From Cercospora beticola (taxonomy: Eukaryota; Ascomycota; Dothideomycetes; Mycosphaerellales; Mycosphaerellaceae), in contig NC_088938.1 in the NCBI RefSeq assembly GCF_033473495.1, forward strand, positions 1,240,001-1,304,000: 64,000 nucleotides of DNA. The letters are read 5' to 3'. The position numbers and the translations under genes are program-made. Positions 51,421 through 61,857 of the stretch are shown in pieces (position 1 is the first letter of the stretch; each line of letters begins with the position of its first letter). The notes under the pieces were generated by a model that worked only from the letters and a program-made list of their open reading frames with translations, was not told the origin of the DNA and made no database searches.

Positions 51421-51810
51421 ATGAAAGCAACATCGGTGATTTTCACACTTCTCCTTCCCTTTACTTTGGCATGGGCACGTGGCATGTTCTCCTTACATCA
51501 AGAACCCGAGAGCTGATGTGAGAACCAGAACTGCAAAAAGCTCCCCCAAGGAGGCGATGGCTCTTGTTGGCCCAACGATGAGCAAAGAGCGCAAGGCGCC
51601 GTGACGCAACTCTGTTCCGAGGTAAGCCATGAATGTGCAATTGTGGAAAAATCGAATCTTTTTGGTGCTGTGCTGATAGGAGATGATAGGGGCCTCCTTG
51701 CAAGGAAGAGGACAATGGCTGCTGGCCGAACGCGATTCATTATGATTTCGATCCCAACCGACCTCGGCGTATCACTGGATGGCGGTCGAATTGTAGTTGA
51801 GGCTCCATAA
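51421..51810 (+). pseudogene. Possible small secreted Cys-containing protein, broken by in-frame TGA
   Basis: ATG at 51421 opens a textbook signal peptide (MKATSVIFTLLLPFTLAWA), then GMFSLHQEPES and a TGA. Past the stop the same frame continues uninterrupted to 51810 with a Cys-rich start (CENQNCKKLPQGG, SCWPNDEQ, QLCSEVSHEC). No GT-AG pair around the stop gives a frame-preserving splice. It looks like a small secreted protein gene, effector-like in form, that has lost function by one substitution. Chance cannot be excluded because the sequence is short and no homologue is recognised. Confidence 0.35.
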
Positions 51811-52282
51811 AGCGGCAGAAGAGGCTGGAAGTGAGCGCGATGCAGCATTTTGAATGTCGTTTCAGGGTTCTGAAGAGGTCGATCGGCTTAGGAAGTTGAA
51901 GTGGAGTTGTGGATGCCGCGAGCTTGCATATGGGAGCTTGAGTGGTGAATGCTTGAGAGCAAGGAAAACGTGAAGCAGAGGCGAAATCTCAAGACTAAGG
52001 ATACTGATGGAATAAGATGTTAGGTATAAAGCATACTAAGAAGAGTACGCTGCGTTGTCAATACGTGTCTTCGTGAAGTCGTAAGAATGCCTCCGCTCAA
52101 ACGATAAATCTCAAACCAGCACTCTACATGTCTTCTCGAAAGAAACAAGAATTCCTTCACGTCTTGAAGTAGACCGCTCAACTAAGTGTAGCCATTGCCG
52201 CAGCGAGGAGCTTAGCATTTCGTCGTTCTGCGCGAAGAGTCAGCTAAGGTCAGACAAGACGATCGATCGCGGCCCCACCCAC
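51811..52282. other. Intergenic, no supported gene
   Basis: 472 bases, mostly the 3' flank of the minus-strand gene at 52283. Nothing recognised. Confidence 0.45.
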
Positions 52283-54061
52283 TTAGTGCGACGACCGAAC
52301 CAAGGCCATCCTACCTTTTCGGTCTTTTTCGACTCGTATCACGTTTCGTTGTGGACTCTTCTCGCGCTCGTAGACCACGAGGTCACCTCTTGATCGACTT
52401 CGGTCACGATACTCGACCAGCGAGTACTCATCTCGGGTTGGATCCCGCAGCCGCATTGCCAGGTCGCGTTTCTGCTCTGCATCGCGCTCGAGTCTCAGAG
52501 CACGGCGTTCCGCTTCGAGAGCTCGAATTTCGGCATTAATATCCCGGTCCGATTGATGAGGACGATCGGCTAGGACAAGGCTGCCCGCATGATGTGAGTG
52601 AGCTGGTGCGCGCTCCTCGATGACGGTCTTTCGCTCTTCATAGTACTCAGGCGCTGGAGGAGGAGGCGGAGGTGGCGCCGCCGGCGCTTCGATGAAAGTT
52701 TCGTGTTTCGAAACATAAGTCCCCGGTGAAGACGGTCTTCGCGACCGAGAGCGGGGCATTTGGCTGATGCTACTCTTTGCGCTGGGTGATCCGCGTCGGT
52801 CGATGATCGTTGGCGGGTTGATCCATTCAGTACGTTCCACCATCTCGTGCTCGCCCATCGGCGGAGGTGGCACACCAGTCTCCTCGACTGTTTTCTCGTA
52901 GCGGTAAACCTTCTTCTTTTCTGCTAGGCTGTCAGTATCAATTCTCTGGACGTGAGCTGGACTCAACTTGCCTCCTTCCTTGTATTGTTCGCTGATCTTG
53001 ATCACTTCATCGATTTGTTCTTTCTCAAGAGCGATCTGCAAGACGTAGAAGTGCTCTTCTTCAGCGAAAGGATAGCCTAGATCCATGATTGCTTCCACTC
53101 GCACCAAGCGCTTCGGCATTCGGGTCTTGCCCTTCTTGAATTTCCTTTCTTCACGAACACTTTCCTGAATCAGGGTCTCCTCAACAGTTTCAATCGGTAC
53201 CAATTCAGTCGCAGGTGCTGGTGGAGGAGGCGGTGGGGGAAGAGTCGTCACGCTCGATTCGCTCACAATCGTGGGTGCCCGGCTCTTCGACTTCTTCGTG
53301 CTTGCTTTGGTAGGAGCTTTACTGGGCGCTTTACTTGTTGCTTTGCTGGTTGCCTTGCTGACGCTAGAAGCGCTACTACTGCTACTGCTTGAGCTGCTCT
53401 CGCTCCTCTTGGCAGATTTCTCGCTCTTGGGTACGCGTCTCCGATGGACGGAGCGCTCACGCTGGATTTCTACCTCGCGGTATCCCTCCGGCGGCTCGTA
53501 GTAGCGCTCGTACTCACGATAGTGTCGGTCGTCGTCCCACGCATCGCGTGTGCGGCGGATCGGGAGCGGAACAGGTACGTAGGGTGCGATGGGATATTCT
53601 TCGCGCTCATAACGAGCGGGCCGTCTGTCGAAGGTGTCGAGACTACTTTGCCTTCTCAGCAGACCCGGACGCGGCGCGCGCTGATCGATATCAAAGTCTT
53701 CTCGGCTGATGCTCTTTCGGCGGGGCACAAGTTGCATATCAGCCAGTTCACGAGGATCGACGTCACCAAACAGCTCCCTGTCGGTCCTCCTCCGCGGTCG
53801 AGATGGAGCCCTCCGCTCTTCTTCGTAAAAGCGGTCGCGCTCTTCGTATCCGCCGCGAGGACCGCGGCTCTCCACCCGGTCCATGACGGCGATGTCGATG
53901 TCCCGCCGCCCAGGGCGGTCCCGTTCGTGGAAGTGGAAGTCCTCCTCATATCGTCGGGGCGGCGGGACACTGCCTCTGGCGCCCAGTCTCTCGAAGCGCT
54001 CTCGATCCCATCGTTGGGGGATGTCGCCATAGGCCAGGTCGTCGTTGCGATAGCGTGACAT
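52283..54061 (-). CDS. DUF8035-like, Arg/Ser- and Pro-rich low-complexity protein
   Basis: Single exon, 592 aa. The N-terminal half is highly charged, Arg/Glu/Tyr-rich (RERFERLGARGSVPPPRRYEE). It then has a poly-Ser run and SKATSKAPSK repeats near 225-255 and two polyproline tracts (near 275 and 470). Between them lies the only globular-looking part: TRMPKRLVRVEAIMDLGYPF followed by EEEHFYVLQIALEKEQIDEV, which resembles the conserved domain of fungal DUF8035 proteins. The C-terminus has Arg/Glu coiled-coil and SR dipeptides. Such composition is typical of nuclear RNA-associated or condensate-forming proteins, but the function is unknown. Confidence 0.72.
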   Translation of the reverse strand: MSRYRNDDLAYGDIPQRWDRERFERLGARGSVPPPRRYEEDFHFHERDRPGRRDIDIAVMDRVESRGPRGGYEERDRFYEEERRAPSRPRRRTDRELFGDVDPRELADMQLVPRRKSISREDFDIDQRAPRPGLLRRQSSLDTFDRRPARYEREEYPIAPYVPVPLPIRRTRDAWDDDRHYREYERYYEPPEGYREVEIQRERSVHRRRVPKSEKSAKRSESSSSSSSSSASSVSKATSKATSKAPSKAPTKASTKKSKSRAPTIVSESSVTTLPPPPPPPAPATELVPIETVEETLIQESVREERKFKKGKTRMPKRLVRVEAIMDLGYPFAEEEHFYVLQIALEKEQIDEVIKISEQYKEGGKLSPAHVQRIDTDSLAEKKKVYRYEKTVEETGVPPPPMGEHEMVERTEWINPPTIIDRRGSPSAKSSISQMPRSRSRRPSSPGTYVSKHETFIEAPAAPPPPPPPAPEYYEERKTVIEERAPAHSHHAGSLVLADRPHQSDRDINAEIRALEAERRALRLERDAEQKRDLAMRLRDPTRDEYSLVEYRDRSRSRGDLVVYEREKSPQRNVIRVEKDRKGRMALVRSSH

Positions 54062-55412
54062 GATTGCTCCCTCGTCTTCAGGCTTGTGCTACACGAGCAC
54101 GGCTCTCTGGCTCAACGCTGATCTTCGGTATGCTGTGCTGGCGGAAGGATGCAGGGCGCGGGCAGGAGAAGGAGCAGTGGGAAGTGAGAAATGGGAATGG
54201 AAGTGGCAGCTGGCCAAGATGGGGCCGCACAGAGTCACGGGCGGTGGCTGGCGGGCGTGCTGGCGTGGTGCAGGGAACCGGGCTGTACGATGGGCGTCTG
54301 CGAGTGCCCAATTCTGGACCGGTGCTGCAGTGGGAAGCTTCGGGCAGCGACAGACTGTCTCTCAACGCCCTTCACGCTCCGAAACCCATGGGCGAGCACA
54401 GACGGCGACGGAAGTGGGTTGCGTCGTCCGAAGGTGCACACGCTGTAGTATTGGGCAGCAAGCGAGAAGTGGGCTGTAGAGGACGACTGCACGAGGATGA
54501 CGTCGAACTTGGCGCCGATCCCTGCTCCCATCCCTGTCGACTTCACTTCACTTCACCTGCGCCTTCCTTTGGAGTTGAGCTTCACTTCGTGTGCATACTG
54601 TCGGACACTACGCATCGCATGCATTGATATGTGAGATGAGATGGAGTCTTCACTTTCCGGCAATGGCTTTAGTGCAATGTGAAGAGTTGGCACACCCCTT
54701 CGGTCAACGGTACTGAAGGCAGTTCTTGTGCAGCTCGTTGCAGATCCTGGGTGGTAGTTCGAGAGCAGGCGCGCGAAACTCCAGCGGGCCGGTCAAGATG
54801 AAAAGAAGCTTGAAGACGACGTTCAGTCTGGCATCTGGTTGAAGCGGCGCATAGCTATAGGTTCCAGTGTCGGCATGCCGTTGCCGCAAGCCGTAACACA
54901 AGAGCAAAGAGGAAGCATTTCATGGCAGAGTTGCTAAGAACCGCAGACAGGATGCAAAGAAGTCAAGTAAGAGGTGTTGACGATGACTACTTCACAGATA
55001 CATGTGCAGGCGCCGTTCCGTGCACTGGAAATCACGATGTGCCGCCGAACGTCGCTTCTGCTGGAAATCAGCTCAATCCATACCAGAGGCAGGCTTCACC
55101 CCCGAGACGCACCAACTTGAGGCAATGTCCTCGCGATCCGCCTCACATATGCATCAGCATTATCATCACTCGGCGCGCGCTCGTCTGATTCTGCGCTTCG
55201 CAACATTCGCGCCGCTGCTTAACTTTGACCGCTGCATTAGCGTCAAGGGACAATAGAAGCGCTGCAGCACAATGGAAGCTCGTGCCACGCCGGCGTGACA
55301 CACACACAGCTGCCTGGAATATCGCTTCTCGTCCGATCTCTTCCTCTTCAACCTTTACCAAACTTCTTCCACCTCGTTTTTGCATACCGCACGCATACCG
55401 CACGCATACAAC
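54062..55412. other. Intergenic: divergent region, no supported gene
   Basis: 1351 bases. The GC-rich left third (54064-54630) has long open frames on several strands at once, a base-composition effect; none has a domain. The right end (55380-55411) has ACGCATACCGC direct repeats just before the helicase ATG. Confidence 0.45.
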
Positions 55413-58400
55413 ATGGCAGACCCCCTTCGCAGCAGCTTGTTGCACCACGACTCCCTCACTGACGCAGTCACCGGCGAGAGTGTCACACCAGAAACCCAAC
55501 TCACTGCACTGCACTCGCCGTCACCCGGCTCCCTTCTGTTCAACCTGACGCAGACCGCGGGCCCAAGCAAGCCGTGCTCGTTGGTCTTCAACAATGAGCT
55601 GTTTCCGTCTGACGGTCACTCTCACGAGCCAGCAAATTCCGCCTTCCACGCGGACGTCACCTTCAGCGACTTGGTGAGTCACATTGCCAATGCCGCAGGC
55701 TACAAGCGCTGACTGAGAATAGCTCACCATTCCGCACTTGCGTGTCGAGGTCAAGTGGCCGGCCCTTGACTTGAAAGTCGCTGTCAAGATTCGCATCACC
55801 GAAAACAACGTGCGAGTGGCCTCAAACGTCACGCGCGGCGATCTCACCGCAGACGAGCTGGCCTGCACTTCCTCGGGATCGTCACGGCTCAGTCGAGAGG
55901 GCTTCAACAACGCCATCGCGAAAACCAACCAGCTCTGCGTCAAGAGCCAGCGCTTGCTATGGCATCTTCGAGCGCTTTTCGACACTGATGGCCCAAAGGC
56001 AGTCAGAATACGCTTCTTCGACACATTGGCTGATGACAAGAGCTCCTGTATCCCTCAACTTCTGCCATTCATTGTTGGCCCTCACAAGCTCAAATCGCTC
56101 GCTCTACCAGATCACAGTCAGCTGGTACCTTTGTCGGTCACTCGAACACCTCACGAGCTCTTAAGCTCTCCAGCTCCGTTTCCATTCACAACATTGAGCA
56201 GCGGCACAACCTACATCAGCATCAACGATGCCCAAGCTCAACTCTTCGAGAGTGCCCGCATTGCACATGTCGAGCAAGATCTCGGACTCCAGCAGTGGTC
56301 CAAAGTCCAGCATGAAGCGGTTCCATATCAGCTTGGTGAATTCGTCATCCTGGCCGTCAATTTCAAGCCTTTTACACCACTCCGAGGTTCGGACGGTTCT
56401 AGCGTGGCCTTCCGCCTCCCAGAGCGCATGACCACCAAGATTTGGTCGCAACAAGCTGGCATCGAGTTCGCTTGCTCAGCCTTCCTCTGTCCGTCGATAG
56501 CCATGCTCGAAGGCTACGACGCTCTCTTCATCGTCGCCTCGCGCGTACCATTCGCACTTCGGACAGCTTGCCACGATATCAGCGACCTCAACTTACGCAC
56601 CTCCATCATGGTGACCTTCGAGCCCCGCATCTCGCAGTTCAGCATCTCCAGCCAACTAGCCACTGCCACGGCTTTACGCGCACCTGATGTGGCTCGCTGG
56701 TTGCCGATCATTCTCAATCAATCTCCTCATCTGCCTTATGTTGACCTTGCACTCAAGCGGGCGCCAGACTTCAAGGGCAGCGTTGATCGCCGCCAGGTTG
56801 ACAGAGTGTATGAGATGATGCTGAACTGGCGCAAGTGGAATCCCGAGCAATTGGCTGCACTGAGAAGCGTACGCAGCGCAGTTGGTGGCATCATCTTGAT
56901 TAGCGGCCCTGCAGGAACTGGCAAGACTTTGGTGCAGCAAATTCTGTGTGCCTTCTTCTATCTCATTGGATTACACGTGCTGGTACTTGCACCAGCCAAC
57001 AGCAATGTCGCCGACTTTGTCAGCAAGCTCCACAAGAACTTCCCAAGCGGTGATGTTGAGGCTTTGCGAGTATTTCCCCGCTCCGCCGAAACCGATCTCA
57101 AGGATGCTGTCGGCAAAGATGCGACAACTGGGCCCAGCACTTCGTTGAACCCAGGACTACCGCCCACGCACCTGTTCGAATTCGAGTTGGTGCGATCCGA
57201 AGTCAACGCCGCAGGGGAGAAGTACTCAAAAGGTCGTGAGTCTGGCCTCCAGCACAAGGTGCTCAAGACCGCTCGCAATGGCTCTCTTGACGGCACACTT
57301 CTACAACCGATCATGGATGCGAAAGGCAAGGCGATCAGTGACGGCAAGGTCGACATGTGGAAAGAGTTACGCAGATGCATCGAAATGTGCGAGCGCGGCG
57401 ATTTCGACTGGCAAGACGACAAACTCGTCAACATTTACGAGCAATCTTACAGCGCTTGCAAGTGTCAGTTCATTGCACGCAGCAGGCTCATCGTCACCAC
57501 CACTGGCAACGTCCACAACCCCGACATCCAAGAGAACTGGGCACAAGACATGCATGGCGTCAAGTGCAAGGGCGTGGTGGTCATTCTGGACGAGGCCTGC
57601 AAAGACAACGAGATTGACACGCTTGGGCCGCTCATGTGTCCCGGCTTTCGCTCCAAGGTCACTGGCATGATTATGGTCGGCGACGATCGGCAGCTTGAGC
57701 CGACAGATACCTCAGCCAAAGGCCGCGTCCAATTCAGCCTCTTCCCGGGCCGCAGCTCGATGCCGCTTGCGACTCGTCTGAAGAGTGAGGGCCATCCGTG
57801 CGTTGAGCTGCTTGAGCAGCATCGAATGGTAAGTACCACTTCTACTGGCATCGCGCAATATTGGCTAACATGAACTCAGAGCGTCCGCATTGCCGACTGG
57901 CCATTCACCAACTTCTACCCACCTGGCATGCGTAGCTCACCCAACACGTACCGAACCTTACGCGAAAAGCTACCAGGACTGCGAGTGTGCCTTGCCAAAA
58001 CGCTGGGCAAGGATCTCGGACATCTCTCACAGCTGTACTCAGCAGTCGACGAGGACGACTTTCTTCGTTCGCACTACGTTCAGGTAATGGGCCGGCGAGT
58101 GAAGCGCAACCTCTCCACCGTTGTCCGCGAGCACATACTGGCATTCTTCAACCACATCTTCTGGGACCTACATGCTTACTTTGGTACCGAATTGCATGAC
58201 AACGTGACTGTCATTGTCGCCTACAAGGAAGCGGTATGTATATCACATTGGCTAGATTTCTGATGTCTCGAGCACTTTATTGACTCTGTCGCAGCGGTTT
58301 TGTTGGCAACAAGCTTTGAAGCATTTGATGCGCATCCACAAGCTGACGACAAGAGAGTTACCGAATGTCATGACGATTGACTCCAGTCAAGGCACTGAAG

Positions 58401-58792
58401 CAACCATCACCATCGTCGACTGCTCTGTTCAGCAGTATCGGAAGGACAGCGACATTGGTAAGATATGCGACAGGATTTACGAACAGGACCGTTCTAATGA
58501 TTTGACAGGATTCATTGACGACGATCGCCGTATCAACGTTGCAATGACCCGCGCGCAAGAAGTCCGTTGGTTTCTCGGTGGTAGCTGCAGTGCTGATGAG
58601 CGTTACGCTCGACGAACCAAGCTTCCGGCTTACGTTCGATACCGCAACCACACTGAGACGACGAACAGTCTCTCGAACTTCGGTGGCGAAGTTCTACCTG
58701 CTGATGGCGCGGGCTGGCTGGAGAAGCTTGAGAAGAGAGACGTCTTGCTCCAGAAGACCTTTGTGGATGACATGCGTCGTCTTGGCAGGTGA
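55413..58792 (+). CDS. UPF1/NAM7-type superfamily-1 helicase
   Basis: Five exons, join(55413..55673, 55723..57828, 57880..58233, 58295..58457, 58509..58792), 1055 aa. Introns are 49, 51, 61 and 51 nt with GTRDGT-like donors, and all keep frame. Residues 1-470 have no recognised domain. The helicase core starts with NWRKWNPEQLAALRS (Q-motif-like) and Walker A GPAGTGKT near 482. A large insertion follows, then motif II DEAC near 709, motif III GDDRQLEP, LLEQHRM, TIDSSQGTEATITIVD and motif VI RINVAMTRAQE. This is the DNA2/NAM7 group acting on RNA or DNA with 5'-3' polarity. The missing Cys/His-rich domain argues against it being UPF1 itself. Confidence 0.85.
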
Positions 58793-59730
58793 AGAGGCAC
58801 GGCGGATCCCAGAAGAAGAGGTTTTAACGTCACCTTGTTGGCAGTATTGAGATTGCACACCTCCTTGCTTGTTTAGCAATTCGGACTGCGGCATCAGATG
58901 CGTACATAGAGTGAGCTTTGGAGACGTGATATGAGCGTCATGTTCAGGACTAAAGGAATGCACAACTGTAACTACTGTTCCCACTCAAACATTTGTCTCA
59001 CCATTTGACTGCAACTCAGAACGGCGTAGAGGGGAGGAACGTGGCTTAAGGCAAGAAAGTGAGGCGGATGACACCGACCAATCACATGCGGTTGACCATG
59101 TTGACATCCTCCTCCCTTCTCCGACTCGTCTTGCTCCTGTTCCTCTGAAACAGCAGCAACAATCCACTTTTCGCCATCTGAGCTTAGGAAGCACCACCAG
59201 AGTGCCAATTTCCGTGCCCGCTGGACTTCAGTGTCGCGTGCAGTAGCTGGGCCAGTCACTAGAGAGGGAATCTCGCTGCAATGTCGCGAATGACAAAGCG
59301 CGCTCCTTTGACACCACCACAAGGCCGTTGATAGCACGTCCATCAGACCAGCTGTCATCTCGACAACAATACTTCTAGGCACTGTCATATCTTTGCACAA
59401 GAGCGATCGTTTCCTGATCTGGTCGACATGAGCGCACATTTCCGCCATTTGTAGGAGCTGACTAACCTCGGTCTGAGATCAAAACCCGAAGGATTTGGCC
59501 AAGACGAGACCAGTGAACGACGAGGAACTCAGCCTTCATACTTTCGCGATCCTCTGTCGTTGCCGCGCAGCGAGCGCCCGTAGAGTCCGAATGTTATGCA
59601 TGCATTGTCTAACATAGAATTGTTCGATGCTGCGAAGGTGAGAATATAAGAGTTGCAAGCTGTCCACGCCATCGACCCAACACTGTACTCACGCTCAACT
59701 ACTATATATCACAGGTTGACGGCATCAGAA
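58793..59730. other. Intergenic: helicase 3' flank and monooxygenase promoter
   Basis: 938 bases. A minus-strand frame (58972..59448, 158 codons, starting MAEMCAHVDQIRKRS) is the only sizeable candidate but has no recognised domain. A TATAAG lies near 59645, about 85 bp before the monooxygenase ATG. Confidence 0.4.
58972..59448 (-). CDS. Doubtful hypothetical ORF
   Basis: A 158-codon frame, no signal peptide, Cys/Trp-containing (ALWWCQRSALCHSRHCSE), with no family recognised. It would be divergent from the FAD monooxygenase, 282 bp apart. Listed only so the region is not silent; it may be chance. Confidence 0.2.
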   Translation of the reverse strand: MAEMCAHVDQIRKRSLLCKDMTVPRSIVVEMTAGLMDVLSTALWWCQRSALCHSRHCSEIPSLVTGPATARDTEVQRARKLALWWCFLSSDGEKWIVAAVSEEQEQDESEKGGGCQHGQPHVIGRCHPPHFLALSHVPPLYAVLSCSQMVRQMFEWEQ

Positions 59731-61118
59731 ATGACAAACAACAAGTTCAAGGTCCTGATCGTGGGAGCTGGAATAGCTGGCCTCTGTATCGCGATCGGTC
59801 TCAGGAAGCAGGGCCATCATGTTGTTCTGCTGGAAAGTGCACATCAACTTTCGCCTGTTGGAGCTGGTATACACGTACCACCAAATGCCACATTGGTTCT
59901 GGAGCACTGGAATTTACTTGACAGGTTCAAGCATGTCGCTATTGCTCCAGCTGGCTTCATCTTCAGACGATACAAGAATAGTTCGATTCTTGCACAACCA
60001 AGTCGACCCGCTCCATCAGACGACGCGCCCACTACCCCTTACTGGTCTATGAAGCGAAGCGACTACCAGCAAGGCCTCTACGAAGCAACTTTGGAAGTCG
60101 GTGTAGAGATTTTTCTGGGAAAGAGAGTCGCGACTATGGACCAAGACAATGCATCGGTAACGACCACCGATGGCGAAACTTGGACTGGCAATCTAGTCAT
60201 TGTTGCAGACGGTACGACGAGATCTGTGCACCTGGATATGCTCAAGCTGACTCTATCCAGGTATCAAATCTCGCCTTCGCCAGCAGATCATCGATGAGCA
60301 AGACGTTTCGGCCATTCTACAGCCACTGTCGACCTACAGGGCGATGGTGACGCGAGAAGACCTCATGGCCGATCCTCAAGCTTCCGCTCTTTTTGCCAAT
60401 GGTGGCACCAATGTCTGGCTAGGGCCATCTCGACATGTGATCATATATCCTGCTGAGAATGGCAAGATATATGCTGTCAATGGCACACATCCTGCTCACA
60501 ACGATTCTGCTGGAGAATGGAATAAGCCAGCCAACGTTGCAGAGATCCAAGCAAAATTCAACGACTTCGATCCTGCCCTGCAAGGACTGCTCGCGAAAGT
60601 CCGAGACTGCAAGTCCTGGGCATTGGCCGAAGTTCCACGCCTGCCTCGATGGACCTCAAAGTCTGGCAAAGTCGTGCTCATCGGTGATGCTGCTCATGGC
60701 ATGCTGCAATTCCTTGCCCAAGGTGCAGCCATGGCTACTGAAGACGCAGCGGCGCTCGCGGAAGCTTTGTCGCGGGCGAAGTCAGTCGAGAATATCCCGA
60801 AGGCTATGCGCGTCTATGAGAGGAGTCGCAAGTGGCGTTGCGAGAAAGTCCAAGCGAATGCTCGACGCAATGGCGAATTCATCCACATGCCAGATGGCGA
60901 GGAGCAAGAGCATCGAGACCGCAAAATGGCTGGACTTCAGCGTCCTGATGATCAAGAAGTTGATACCGGACCGCTTCTGGATCCAAAGTTCGCTTCTTGG
61001 CTGTACGGCCATAATGCATTTGAACATGTAAGTACTGTTTCCCATCCAATGTGCATCGCCACCGAAATGCTGACCTCGCCCACAGACCCGCAAATTATTA
61101 GATGAGGCCGGGTTATAG
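59731..61118 (+). CDS. FAD-dependent monooxygenase (salicylate 1-hydroxylase-like)
   Basis: Three exons, join(59731..60211, 60261..61027, 61086..61118), 426 aa. Introns are 49 nt (GTACGA...ATCCAG) and 58 nt (GTAAGT...CCACAG). N-terminal FAD motif VGAGIAGLCIAIGL lies near residue 10-23; VIVADG precedes the first junction and continues as GIKSRLRQQIIDEQ. The second FAD motif GDAAHGMLQFLAQGAAMATED, split here as GDAAHG and AQGAAMATEDAAAL, is the group A flavoprotein signature. The last exon encodes just TRKLLDEAGL. Relatives hydroxylate aromatic acids with NAD(P)H. No pathway cluster surrounds it, so the substrate is open. Confidence 0.9.
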
Positions 61119-61203
61119 CCCCACCCTCCCTAACGCCTCCCAAAATGCTCGAGAACTCCTTCCAGCGCCCCCAGATAGCAAAAAAGCCACAGATCACTAA
61201 TCT

Positions 61204-61857
61204 CTAATCCTCACAAAAAAACGCCTCAATCAACTTCATCTTCAAAAGTTCAAAATACACAGTTTTCAAATCCTTCCCGTCCCCAAATCCCGCTTCAACT
61301 CTCTGCCTCAAAAACCCTTCCTCCAATTCTTTTTTCGCCTCCTCAACATCACGTAAATGAAATTCTAATTTCGGACTGAAATCTATTCCCTTGCATAATT
61401 GTGCTGAAACGTACACCGCTACATTGACTCCACTTTTTTGGAGTTCGCGGAGGGGTTCCGAGGCGCGGAAGAGCATTCCGATGTGGTGGGCTACGTTTTC
61501 GAAGGGGAGGTGCTGGTCGAGGCAGATTTTGATGTTGTGGAATTTGGGGGTGGGAGGGGTTCGATGGGATTGGGATTGGTTTTGGCAGATTTTTCGGAGG
61601 CGGTGGAGGCTGTTGTTGTTGATGGGTTCTTGGGATTGGTGAATTGCGGTTATGAGTTCGAAGATGTTGTCGTAGATGAGGTCTCGGGCTTCAGAGTGGA
61701 TTTGTTTGCAGGTTTGGAGGAGGTTGAAAATTGGGTGGCTTGTGCTTGTGGAAGGCTTCGTGAGGTCGATTTGGATGGGTTCGTCTTGGAGTAGGGCTTT
61801 TTCGTAGATGTTGTTGCGGAGTTCTCCGGGTAGTTCGAGGAGTCGACAGCGATTCAT
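61204..61857 (-). CDS. Small F-box-like/2EXR-type fungal protein
   Basis: Single exon, 217 aa. It starts MNRCRLLELPGELRNNIYEKAL, the N-terminal helix pattern of many fungal F-box-like and 2EXR proteins, followed by FNLLQTCKQIHSEARDLIYDN, also characteristic of them. The rest is helical with no other motif. It may act as an adaptor or be an orphan; no function is known. The coding strand is C-rich in its 5' part and G-rich in its 3' part. It converges with the monooxygenase, 85 bp apart. Confidence 0.75.
   Translation of the reverse strand: MNRCRLLELPGELRNNIYEKALLQDEPIQIDLTKPSTSTSHPIFNLLQTCKQIHSEARDLIYDNIFELITAIHQSQEPINNNSLHRLRKICQNQSQSHRTPPTPKFHNIKICLDQHLPFENVAHHIGMLFRASEPLRELQKSGVNVAVYVSAQLCKGIDFSPKLEFHLRDVEEAKKELEEGFLRQRVEAGFGDGKDLKTVYFELLKMKLIEAFFCED

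Noticed and set aside
53444..54058. + strand ORF opposite the DUF8035-like gene
   Set aside because: Shadow of Arg-rich codons; no domain.
54064..54627. GC-rich small genes at 54.1-54.6 kb
   Set aside because: Several mutually overlapping frames on both strands arise from high GC; none has a domain or signal.
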